Shown here: in pieces, positions 24,984-32,245 of the stretch
Layout: every line of letters begins with the position of its first letter
How positions within the stretch are numbered: the first letter of the stretch is position 1
NCBI GenBank assembly: GCA_964497715.1
Contig: CAZCDH010000002.1
Span: 1-49,027 of the forward strand
DNA: 49,027 nucleotides
Source: JABHIB01 sp964497715
GTDB taxonomy: Archaea > Nanobdellota > Nanobdellia > SCGC-AAA011-G17 > PNOQ01
Direction of reading: 5' to 3'
Position numbers and translations under genes: made by a program
Notes under the pieces: model-generated
The model's database searches: none
Told to the model about the DNA's origin: nothing
The model's input: only the letters and a program-made list of their open reading frames with translations

Positions 24984-25157
24984 ATGGCAAGACACATAAC
25001 TCCAGCAAAAAAAGCAAGATTAGCTAAAAAAGGCAGACAAACAAGATGGGCACCATTCTGGGTTGTACCAAAGATAGCTGGAACAGGAAAAAAAATCCAC
25101 CCTTCTGTATTTACAAAAATTAAAAGAAGTTGGAGAAGAACTAAAATTAAAGCATAA
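24984..25157 (+). CDS. rpl39e: Ribosomal protein L39e
   Basis: 57 aa, very basic: starts MARHITPAKKARLAKKG, then RQTRWAPFWVVPK and KRSWRRTKIKA, matching the L39e pattern of a Lys/Arg tail with conserved W-R-R near the end. It lines the ribosomal exit tunnel. Slightly longer than the usual ~51 aa by an insertion around AGTGKKIHPSVF. Starts 1 base after the PDCD5 stop, ends 2 bases before L31e. Confidence 0.9.
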   Translation: MARHITPAKKARLAKKGRQTRWAPFWVVPKIAGTGKKIHPSVFTKIKRSWRRTKIKA

Positions 25158-25159
25158 AA

Positions 25160-25636
25160 ATGGCAGATAAAAAAGAAAGAATTTACATTATACCGCTAAG
25201 GAAAGAATTTCTAAAAGCACCTAAGTATAAGAGATCTGCAAAATCAATAAGAGCAATAAAAGAATTTATAAAAAAACATATGAAAGTAGATGATGTTCTA
25301 ATAGGTAAATACCTAAATGAAAATGTTTGGAAGAATGGACCAAAAAATCCACCATCCAAAGTAAATGTTAAAGTAGTAAAAGAAGATAAGTTAGCAAATG
25401 TGGAAATAATTGGTGCTCCTGAGAAAAAAATAGAAGAGCCAAAAGAAAAGAAACCTGCTAAAAAGAAGACAGAAGAAAAAACTACTGAAAAGAAAGACGA
25501 TAAAGAAACGAAAAAGCCTAGTAAACCTGAAACTAAAGTACCTAAAGCTTCCGAACTAAAAGAGAAAAAAACAGAAGCTAAAAAGGAAGAGACAAAAAAA
25601 GTTCCAACGGCTTCTGAGTTAAAAGAAAAGAAATAA
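25160..25636 (+). CDS. rpl31e: Ribosomal protein L31e with long charged tail
   Basis: 158 aa against about 85-95 in most archaea. The first ~90 residues are L31e (IYIIPLRKEFLKAPKYKRS, AIKEFIKKHMKVDDV, YLNENVWKNGPKNPP). The rest is a low-complexity Lys/Glu/Pro tail with a repeated PxASELKEKK block at its end. The tail probably extends from the ribosome surface; function unknown. The TAA overlaps the Cbf5 ATG by 1 base. eIF6, often next in other archaea, is absent here. Confidence 0.92.
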   Translation: MADKKERIYIIPLRKEFLKAPKYKRSAKSIRAIKEFIKKHMKVDDVLIGKYLNENVWKNGPKNPPSKVNVKVVKEDKLANVEIIGAPEKKIEEPKEKKPAKKKTEEKTTEKKDDKETKKPSKPETKVPKASELKEKKTEAKKEETKKVPTASELKEKK

Positions 25637-26646
25637 TGTGCCTTCTACCATTTGAGAAAACAAAAAGAGAAATTATAGTAAAAAAAGAATCTATTTCTAA
25701 CAAAGACTATGGAAAATCTCCAAAAGAAAGAACTATTGAAGAACTAATCAAATATGGAGTAGTAAATATCAACAAACCAGAAGGGCCAACATCCCATCAA
25801 GTTACATCCTATGTTAAAGACATTCTAAAAATTGAAAAAGCAGGACACTCTGGAACACTAGATCCTAAAGTAACAGGAGTCTTGTTAATTGCATTAGAAG
25901 ATGCAACAAGAATAGTTCAAACAATTCTAACAACAGGAAAAGAATATATCTGTTTAATGAAAATACATAAAGATAAACCAGAAGAAGAAATAAAAGAGGC
26001 AGTAAATTCATTTATTGGAAAAATTAAACAGATTCCACCGATAAGATCTGCAGTAAAAAGAAGAGAAAGAGAAAGAACAATATACTACATAGACATATTA
26101 GAAATAAAAGGAAAAGAAGTATTATTGAAAGTTGGATGCCAAGCAGGAACATATATGAGAAAACTCTGCCATGATATTGGAGAAAAACTAGAAACTGGTG
26201 CACACATGGATCAACTAGTTAGGTCAAAAGCTGGACCTTTTAATGATACAGAGTGGTACTCTCTTCAAGAATTAACAGATGCATATGAATTCTATAAAGA
26301 AGGCGACGAATCTGAATTAAAAAAAATGATTAAACCAATAGAAGATGCAATATTTCATTTACCAAAAATTTGGATAATGGATACAACAGTTGACTCTATA
26401 AGTCATGGGGCAGAACTAAACATCCCTGGAATTTCTAAATTTCATTCCGAAATAAAAAGAAAAGATAGCGTAGCGATAATGACATTAAAAGGAGAACTTG
26501 TAGCACTTGGTGAAGCATACTTGAGTTCAGAAGAAATGATAGAGAAAGATATGGGGACCGCAGTAAAAACCAGAAAAGTTTTTATGAAAAGAGGAATATA
26601 TCCAAAGATGAAGTTTGAATACAATGGAAACAATAAAAATAACTAG
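25636..26646 (+). CDS. cbf5: tRNA/rRNA pseudouridine synthase Cbf5 (TruB family)
   Basis: 336 aa. NINKPEGPTSHQVTSYV, then HSGTLDPKVTGVL with catalytic Asp76, GKEYICLMKIH, and RSAVKRRERERTIYYIDI, followed by CQAGTYMRKLCHDIGE. The C-terminal PUA domain begins near WIMDTTVDSISHGAEL and ends RGIYPKMK. Works with Nop10 (encoded at 43740), Gar1 and L7Ae in H/ACA RNPs, or alone on tRNA U55. Overlaps the radical SAM gene. Confidence 0.95.
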   Translation: MCLLPFEKTKREIIVKKESISNKDYGKSPKERTIEELIKYGVVNINKPEGPTSHQVTSYVKDILKIEKAGHSGTLDPKVTGVLLIALEDATRIVQTILTTGKEYICLMKIHKDKPEEEIKEAVNSFIGKIKQIPPIRSAVKRRERERTIYYIDILEIKGKEVLLKVGCQAGTYMRKLCHDIGEKLETGAHMDQLVRSKAGPFNDTEWYSLQELTDAYEFYKEGDESELKKMIKPIEDAIFHLPKIWIMDTTVDSISHGAELNIPGISKFHSEIKRKDSVAIMTLKGELVALGEAYLSSEEMIEKDMGTAVKTRKVFMKRGIYPKMKFEYNGNNKNN

Positions 26647-27613
26647 AGAATCCGGAATTCCATTGATGGGAGCAATTCAATTTGGAATAATAGATAGGGG
26701 AACAAACTTATTGCAAATCAGAGCAACAACAATATGCAATTTAAATTGTCCTTTCTGTTCAACAGATGCAGGACCAAATTCAAGAACTCATAAAACTACT
26801 TATTCTGTAGATATAGATTACCTAATAGACTGGGTAAAAGAAATTGTAAAATATAGGGGTGGAAAAAATATTGAAGCAAATCTAGATTCAGTTGGAGAAC
26901 CATTTGCACATAAAGAGTTTATAGAGTTAGCAAAAAAAGTAGCAGAGATAGAAGGAATCTATAAAATATCTATGCAATCAAACGGAACACTAGTAAAAAA
27001 AAGAGACATAGATGAATTAGATTCGATAGGGATACCAATACGAATAAATCTATCAATACATTCAACAGATGAAAACGAAGCAAAAGAACTAGCAGGAAAT
27101 GAAAATTATAAGATAGAACAAATAATTGAACTAGCAAAATACATCAATTCTAAAAAAAATATTGAACTACTTTTAGCACCAGTATGGTTGCCAGGACTAA
27201 ACGATAAAGGAATAGGAAATATAGTCGAATTAGCAAAAGAACTCAAATGTTTAATTGGAATCCAGAAATATGAGATTTACAAATATTCAAGAAAAATGAA
27301 AAAGGCAAAAAATATAACATTCTGGAAATTCTATAAGAAACTTGAGGAATGGGAAAAAGAACATAACACTCAATTAAAACTAGATCCTAAAATTTTCAAG
27401 TTTGAAAAAATGACAAGATTTCCAAAAACAATGGATGTAAATCAAAAAGTTTATGCAGAAATAAAAGCACCAGGCTGGATAAAAGATCAAATGATAGGAG
27501 TTGCAAATCAAAGATGTGTAACAATAAACAAATGTGACAAACCAATTGGATCAACAGCAAAAGTTAAGATAGTACAAAATAAAAATAACATATATTTAGC
27601 AAATCAGCTCTAA
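26624..27613 (+). CDS. Radical SAM protein with C-terminal TRAM-like region
   Basis: About 329 aa. ATTICNLNCPFCSTDAGP carries CxxxCxxC for the 4Fe-4S cluster; SVGEPFAHKEF and ISMQSNGTLV are further SAM-barrel strands. The last ~60 residues (VANQRCVTINKCDKP, GSTAKVKIVQNKN) look like a TRAM beta-barrel, an RNA-binding unit common in RNA-modifying radical SAM enzymes. ATG at 26624 chosen; a TTG at 26615 is an alternative. Overlap with cbf5 supports an RNA-modification role. Substrate unknown. Confidence 0.8.
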   Translation: METIKITRESGIPLMGAIQFGIIDRGTNLLQIRATTICNLNCPFCSTDAGPNSRTHKTTYSVDIDYLIDWVKEIVKYRGGKNIEANLDSVGEPFAHKEFIELAKKVAEIEGIYKISMQSNGTLVKKRDIDELDSIGIPIRINLSIHSTDENEAKELAGNENYKIEQIIELAKYINSKKNIELLLAPVWLPGLNDKGIGNIVELAKELKCLIGIQKYEIYKYSRKMKKAKNITFWKFYKKLEEWEKEHNTQLKLDPKIFKFEKMTRFPKTMDVNQKVYAEIKAPGWIKDQMIGVANQRCVTINKCDKPIGSTAKVKIVQNKNNIYLANQL

Positions 27614-27651
27614 TTCTAGTGAAATCACTACTATATTATAGTTTCAAAACG

Positions 27652-27659
27652 TTTAAATA
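27652..27659 (+). promoter_or_regulatory. TATA box of the small membrane protein gene
   Basis: TTTAAATA; predicted start near 27681 leaves a leader of about 38 bases with GGGAGGTTGAT at 27705-27715, six bases before the ATG. Confidence 0.5.
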
Positions 27660-27718
27660 ACAAAAAATCATATTTAGTCTATATTTAAGTTCAAAAAATT
27701 AAAAGGGAGGTTGATTAC

Positions 27719-28069
27719 ATGGCTAAGAAAAAATCAATGTGGGATAAATGGGCTTTTACAGCAGCATGGGTAATTTCACTAGTTTTGGCAATAGCAGCAA
27801 CAGTTAAGTTCAATTTGACTGGAAATTACTGGTTATTTATCTTAGTATTGCTCGGTATAGTGGTCGGATGGATGTATAAAGCAAAAGATGTAATGCCATT
27901 TTTATGGTTAACATTGATCTTTGTACTGTTATCTCAATTTACGCCAATATTAAGTAGTGGATATTATGTTGGAGTACTTGTAGGTACTTTCTTCGATGCA
28001 TTTAAAATATTCTTGAGCACAGCTGCATTCATTGTAGTATACAAGAAAATATACAGCATACTTAGTTAA
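27719..28069 (+). CDS. Small integral membrane protein
   Basis: 116 aa, basic start (MAKKKSMWDKW) and four predicted membrane helices: around residues 10-28, 36-56, 60-80 and 83-108. No motif for a known transporter. The strong Shine-Dalgarno GGGAGG and a real leader suggest high expression. A T-rich tract follows the stop. Not recognised beyond being a DPANN-type small membrane protein. Confidence 0.7.
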   Translation: MAKKKSMWDKWAFTAAWVISLVLAIAATVKFNLTGNYWLFILVLLGIVVGWMYKAKDVMPFLWLTLIFVLLSQFTPILSSGYYVGVLVGTFFDAFKIFLSTAAFIVVYKKIYSILS

Positions 28070-28073
28070 AACC

Positions 28074-28104
28074 TTTAATTTTATTTTATTTTCTTATTTT
28101 TTTT
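28074..28104 (+). terminator. T-rich archaeal terminator
   Basis: Runs of T interrupted by single A or C, ending in eight consecutive T, directly after the membrane protein stop; intrinsic archaeal termination needs little more than such a tract. Confidence 0.6.
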
Positions 28105-28145
28105 AAACAACTTAGTAAGTTTTATGTCTCCAAGAAATAGAAAAG

Positions 28146-28156
28146 TTTTAAATATA
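28146..28156 (+). promoter_or_regulatory. TATA box of lysS
   Basis: TTTTAAATATA centred 26 bases before the ATG at 28177; leaderless transcript expected. Confidence 0.55.
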
Positions 28157-28176
28157 CACAAGTAAATTGATTCAAT

Positions 28177-29640
28177 ATGTCAGAAGATAGAATAATGGAT
28201 GAAAGAAGGAAAAAATTAGAAGACCTTAGAGAGAAAGGTATAAATCCTTATCCTTACAGTTTCGATAAAAAAGATGATGCAAAAGATTTGCAAAAAGAAT
28301 TCTCAAAATTAAAAAAAGAAGAAAAAACAAGAAAAAAAGTTAGTATTGCTGGAAGAGTTATGGTATCAAGAGTAATGGGAAAGATAGCTTTCTTCGAAAT
28401 ACAAGATCAGAGTGGACGAATACAATTATTCGCATCAAAAAAATCATTAGAAAATTATAACGATATAAAGAAAATAGATAATGGAGATTTTATAGGAGTT
28501 AATGGTACAGTTTTCAAAACAAAAACTGGAGAAATAACAATAGAAATAAAAGAATTTGAATTACTATCAAAAAGTATAAGACCATTACCTTCAAAATGGC
28601 ACGGCCTTAAAGATGATGAAATAAGATATAGACAAAGATATTTAGATTTAATAGCAAATCAAGATGTCAAGGATGTTTTTATCAAAAGAGCTAAAATAAT
28701 AAAGGCAATAAGACAATTTATGGAAGACAGAGGTTTTATGGAGGTAGATACTCCTGCACTACAAACTATTTATGGTGGTGCTAATGCTAGACCATTCAAA
28801 ACTCATGTTAATGCATGGGACATACCTTTGTACCTTAGTATATCTCCCGAATTACATTTAAAAAGATTATTAGTTGGAGGATTTGAGAAAGTATATTCAT
28901 TAAATAAATCATTTAGAAATGAAGGAGTAGATAAAACTCACAATCCAGAATTTACAATGTTAGAATGCTATCAAGCATATGCAGACTACACAGATATGGA
29001 AGAACTAACTGAAGAGCTGTACAAATATGTTGCAAAAAAAGTACTAAAAACCACAAAAATAGAATACCAAGGAAAACAAATTGATTTGGGTAAACCTTGG
29101 GAAAAAATAACTATGGGTGATGCACTTAAAAAATATGCAAAAATTGATACAAAGAAACTCTCAGATAAGGAACTTCAAGTTCTACTAAAAAAACACAAAA
29201 TAACTCTAGAACCTTATAATAGAGGTTTGGCAATAAATGAATTATTTGAAGAACTTGTTGAAGATAAATTAATCCAACCAACATTCATAAAAGATCATCC
29301 TAAGGAAACAACCTCTTTATGCAAACAAAAAAGAGACGATGAAAACCATATAGAAAGATTTGAACCGTTCATTAATGGGTGGGAGATAGGTAACGCTTAT
29401 TCTGAATTAAATGATCCAATACTTCAAGAAAAACTTTTAGAAGAACAAGAGGAAGCAGGAAGAGGTGGAGATGAAGAATATCATCCTATGGATAAAGATT
29501 ATATAAAAGCCTTAGAAACAGGTATGCCTCCTGCAGGTGGACTTGGATTAGGTATAGATAGAATGACAATGTTGTTAACTAATTCTAGTTCAATAAGAGA
29601 TGTAATATTATTCCCTACAATGCGTCCTGAAGAAGAATAA
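28177..29640 (+). CDS. lysS: Lysyl-tRNA synthetase, class II
   Basis: 487 aa. N-terminal OB-fold anticodon domain (SIAGRVMVSRVMGKIAFFE, IQDQSGRIQLF), then class II motifs: motif 1 region FMEVDTPALQTIYGGANARP, motif 2 FRNEGVDKTHNPEFTMLE, motif 3 GGLGLGIDRMTMLL. This is the bacterial/eukaryotic class II form; many archaea use class I LysRS instead. It has its own TATA box. Length is normal. Confidence 0.96.
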   Translation: MSEDRIMDERRKKLEDLREKGINPYPYSFDKKDDAKDLQKEFSKLKKEEKTRKKVSIAGRVMVSRVMGKIAFFEIQDQSGRIQLFASKKSLENYNDIKKIDNGDFIGVNGTVFKTKTGEITIEIKEFELLSKSIRPLPSKWHGLKDDEIRYRQRYLDLIANQDVKDVFIKRAKIIKAIRQFMEDRGFMEVDTPALQTIYGGANARPFKTHVNAWDIPLYLSISPELHLKRLLVGGFEKVYSLNKSFRNEGVDKTHNPEFTMLECYQAYADYTDMEELTEELYKYVAKKVLKTTKIEYQGKQIDLGKPWEKITMGDALKKYAKIDTKKLSDKELQVLLKKHKITLEPYNRGLAINELFEELVEDKLIQPTFIKDHPKETTSLCKQKRDDENHIERFEPFINGWEIGNAYSELNDPILQEKLLEEQEEAGRGGDEEYHPMDKDYIKALETGMPPAGGLGLGIDRMTMLLTNSSSIRDVILFPTMRPEEE

Positions 29641-29645
29641 AAAAG

Positions 29646-29653
29646 TTTATAAA
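29646..29653 (+). promoter_or_regulatory. TATA box and leader hairpin of the histone-fold gene
   Basis: TTTATAAA; predicted start near 29676 coincides with a perfect hairpin GTTGA-AACAC-TCAAC (29676-29690). GGGAGG follows at 29701-29706, ten bases before the ATG. Confidence 0.5.
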
Positions 29654-29716
29654 TCTCTTATATTAAATCAAATAAGTTGAAACACTCAACGCTATTTAAA
29701 GGGAGGAAAATAAAAA

Positions 29717-29878
29717 ATGTTAGTTGTAAAATCTAAAGTAAAAGAATTTACTGGTGACCTAAACGTAGCTGGAGATTTCGCAGAAGCTCTTGATAAAGAA
29801 TTAGAAACTATAATTACTAGAGCATGTGAAAGATGTAAAGCTAATGGTAGGAAAACTGTACAATCAAGAGATTTATAA
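29717..29878 (+). CDS. Short histone-fold protein (DUF1931-like)
   Basis: 53 aa: MLVVKSKVKEFTGDLNVAGD, then FAEALDKELETIITRACERC and KANGRKTVQSRDL. The order short helix, VAGDFAEAL, long amphipathic helix, loop with GRKTV, final RDL matches single histone-fold proteins of the DUF1931-type; the K-T-V-x-x-R-D-L end is the DNA-contact loop and last helix start seen in histones. Shorter than classic archaeal histones (about 66-68 aa). Two cysteines (CERC) in the long helix are unusual. Strong leader and Shine-Dalgarno suggest abundance. Confidence 0.8.
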   Translation: MLVVKSKVKEFTGDLNVAGDFAEALDKELETIITRACERCKANGRKTVQSRDL

Positions 29879-29901
29879 TCTCTTATTTTCTTTTTTTTTA
29901 T
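29879..29901 (+). terminator. T-rich archaeal terminator
   Basis: Starts right after the histone-fold stop and contains nine consecutive T; ends the short monocistronic transcript before the Hjc promoter. Confidence 0.6.
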
Positions 29902-29912
29902 TAACCACAAAT

Positions 29913-29920
29913 TATTTTAA
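29913..29920 (+). promoter_or_regulatory. TATA box of hjc
   Basis: TATTTTAA centred about 28 bases before the Hjc ATG. Confidence 0.45.
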
Positions 29921-29944
29921 TCATATCACCAATACTATACTTCT

Positions 29945-30349
29945 ATGAAACAAAAAGGGACTAGAGCAGAAAGAGAACTTTTACATTTATTTTGGGAGAA
30001 TGAATGGGCGGCTATGAGATCTGCAGGATCAGGATCAACTTCAAGACCATCTCCTGATCTGCTCGCAAGTAAAAATAATGAAACTCTTGCAATAGAATGT
30101 AAATCAATAAAAAGCAAGAGCCAGCATTTTAACAAAAAAGAGATTGATGAATTAAAATTATTTTCAGAACTTTTTGGAGCAACAGCAATAATTGGAATGA
30201 GATTTGATGGACTCGGATGGCATTTCTTGGATGTTGATAATCTAATACCTAACAAAAATGGCAATTACACAATTTCACTAAAACTGGCAGAAAAATCTGG
30301 AATAAAATTCGAGGAGTTGATTGGAAAATACAAACAAGAAAAACTATAA
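29945..30349 (+). CDS. hjc: Holliday junction resolvase Hjc
   Basis: 134 aa. KGTRAERELLHLF (conserved Glu near 9-11), MRSAGSGS, SPDLLA (Asp38) and AIECKSIKS (Glu51, Lys53) form the PD-(D/E)xK-type active site of archaeal Hjc. Its C-terminal part (FDGLGWHFLDV) is typical. It cuts four-way DNA junctions. Its last codons overlap the signal peptide region of the following LTD gene in another frame. Confidence 0.95.
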   Translation: MKQKGTRAERELLHLFWENEWAAMRSAGSGSTSRPSPDLLASKNNETLAIECKSIKSKSQHFNKKEIDELKLFSELFGATAIIGMRFDGLGWHFLDVDNLIPNKNGNYTISLKLAEKSGIKFEELIGKYKQEKL

Positions 30350-31860
30350 TCTCCATATTAATAATCTTTTTCTTACCTAGTTTAGCAAACGCTATAGGGA
30401 TCACAGAAGTTATGTATGCTCCAACTCAATCAGAAGATTATAACGAATGGATAGAAATCTACAATGACGAAGATCATGAAATAAGAATATCAAATCTGAC
30501 AATCTGTAATAATAACATTTTAGAAGGGTTCATTAATCATTCGAATGGATTGGGTTACCTCCAGAACATCGATACAATACCTCCAAATAGTTTTGCTATA
30601 ATTACAGACGGAGGTTCCGGAACAGAGGCATACGATAACTTTGATATTGCAGAAAACTCAGTATCATTACATACAAGTGGTGCAACAATCTGTGGAGGAT
30701 TAGCAAACGAAGATAAACTAATAATTCTAAATTATAATGAAGAACCTGAAGACGCATTACACTATTATTCAAATTGGGGAGCAAGAGATAATGGAAAAAC
30801 TCTATGCAAACTAGATAATTTGTGGAAAGAATGTACACCGACTCCAGGATATCAAAACTCTCAAGAAAACACAATCCATAACTATACCCTCAAAATAAAT
30901 GAATTCCTTCCAAATCCAGAAGGATATGATAATGCGCCTATGCCAAAAGGAGAATGGATAGAATTATTTAATTATGGTACAAAAGAACTAGATCTAACAA
31001 ATGCAACAATAAGAGACAACACATTGAATAGGAAATTAATAATCTCAAACACAAACACCTATACACAATTAATAAAACCAAAAGAATATCTTGTTGTTTA
31101 CTTAAATGGAGCATATTCAGGATTTCTAAATAATGATGAAGATATAGAAAAAATAATTCTTTTCTCTCCAGAAGACATAGAATTAGATAGGGTAACTTAT
31201 ACAGATACTAAAGAAGGAGAATCATGGTCGAAAGTAGATAATGTGTGGAGACTAACAAAGCCTACACCTGGAGAAGAAAATCCTGACGATTCAGAGAAAG
31301 TGAAAGACTCAATAATATCAATTGAAAAGCTATATTTAGGATCAGATAATAAAGCAAAATTTGGAGACAATATCCGAGTAAAATTAAATATCTATAAAGG
31401 GAATGCAACAAAAGAAATGGTCGAGATGTATATACTCTCTGAAGAAGGAAGTAAACTAACTAAAACCACTAAAACAAATCTCGGATCAAAATATACAACT
31501 TATGACATCACATTACCTTTGCAAATTCTACCTAATTGTAATTTAAACTATCCAAATAAAAATTACACAATAATAGTAAAGGGATTAGACGCAGAAAACA
31601 AGATAGAAATTCCGATAAATGGAACAACAGACAAATTATGCGAAATAATCCAAGATAAATGTACAGAGGAAGAAGTTGTTGCATTGATGGAGAAGACAGG
31701 AGTAGAAACAGTTATAAATCTCTCCAAAGACATTACAGGAGAAGTAATTTATGAATCAACAAGCAAGAAAGCTCAGAGATCAGCAATTTACTTTTTTTGC
31801 TTGATATTGATATTAGTAATAATACAAATGGTCATAGAAAATGGAAAAAATAAAGATTAA
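30328..31860 (+). CDS. Surface protein with two lamin-tail domains, no canonical start
   Basis: From ATG 30412 the protein has 482 aa, but the frame stays open upstream to 30253 and encodes a clear signal peptide (TRKTIISILIIFF then LPSLANA|IGITEVMY) with no ATG, GTG, TTG or CTG. ATA at 30328, after GAGGAG at 30311-30316, is my guess; an indel error is the other option. Starting at 30412 would remove the signal and the first LTD strand. Two LTD domains follow (VMYAPTQSEDYNEWIEIYND-type start and LKINEFLPNPEG...GEWIELFN), then a beta region, and one C-terminal membrane helix (YFFCLILILVIIQMVI). Confidence 0.75.
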   Translation: MQTRKTIISILIIFFLPSLANAIGITEVMYAPTQSEDYNEWIEIYNDEDHEIRISNLTICNNNILEGFINHSNGLGYLQNIDTIPPNSFAIITDGGSGTEAYDNFDIAENSVSLHTSGATICGGLANEDKLIILNYNEEPEDALHYYSNWGARDNGKTLCKLDNLWKECTPTPGYQNSQENTIHNYTLKINEFLPNPEGYDNAPMPKGEWIELFNYGTKELDLTNATIRDNTLNRKLIISNTNTYTQLIKPKEYLVVYLNGAYSGFLNNDEDIEKIILFSPEDIELDRVTYTDTKEGESWSKVDNVWRLTKPTPGEENPDDSEKVKDSIISIEKLYLGSDNKAKFGDNIRVKLNIYKGNATKEMVEMYILSEEGSKLTKTTKTNLGSKYTTYDITLPLQILPNCNLNYPNKNYTIIVKGLDAENKIEIPINGTTDKLCEIIQDKCTEEEVVALMEKTGVETVINLSKDITGEVIYESTSKKAQRSAIYFFCLILILVIIQMVIENGKNKD

Positions 31861-32245
31861 CACAATAATAGAAATAGTGGGCATGCCAAAAGAACACGTA
31901 GTAGATACAATGCAAAAAGTAGTTGACCTTATAGAAAAAGATGAGGAAATAAAACTAGAAAGCAAAGATACTGCCGAACCTGAACTAGTTAAAGAACTTT
32001 GGTCTACGTTTACAGAATTCGAACTAGAGTTTAAAACCTTCAAAAAATTAACAGGATTTTGCTTTGATTTCATGCCATCTTCAGTAGAAATAATATCTCC
32101 AGAAAAACCAGAACTAAATTCCAAAGATATTGAAGATTTATTGAATGATGTACTTGCTAAAACTCATCAATACGATATGGCATTAAAAAGAATGATACTT
32201 GAAAAAAGAGCAAAAGAAAGACAAGAAAATTCTAAGACGGCTTAA
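31841..32245 (+). CDS. Conserved hypothetical protein, helical
   Basis: 134 aa, soluble, charged. KINTIIEIVGMPKEHVVDTM near the start, FKKLTGFCFDFMPSSVEIISP in the middle and a C-terminal helix YDMALKRMILEKRAKERQ. No known domain identified by eye. Its ATG lies inside the end of the LTD gene (20-base overlap), so the two are co-translated. It ends tail to tail with the next minus-strand gene with a 14-base overlap. Confidence 0.7.
   Translation: MEKIKINTIIEIVGMPKEHVVDTMQKVVDLIEKDEEIKLESKDTAEPELVKELWSTFTEFELEFKTFKKLTGFCFDFMPSSVEIISPEKPELNSKDIEDLLNDVLAKTHQYDMALKRMILEKRAKERQENSKTA

Noticed and set aside
27614..27645. Two neighbouring inverted repeats (TAGTGA..TCACTA and CTATA T TATAG) as a terminator
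   Set aside because: Stems are short, loops very small and no T-tract follows; could be chance in AT-rich DNA.
28177..29640. Class II LysRS as a recent bacterial gene transfer
   Set aside because: Class II LysRS is widespread, also in DPANN genomes, and codon use looks like the neighbours.
31813..32124. Antisense open frame opposite the hypothetical gene at 31841
   Set aside because: Serine-rich shadow translation; the plus-strand frame has coupling to the LTD gene and a normal composition.
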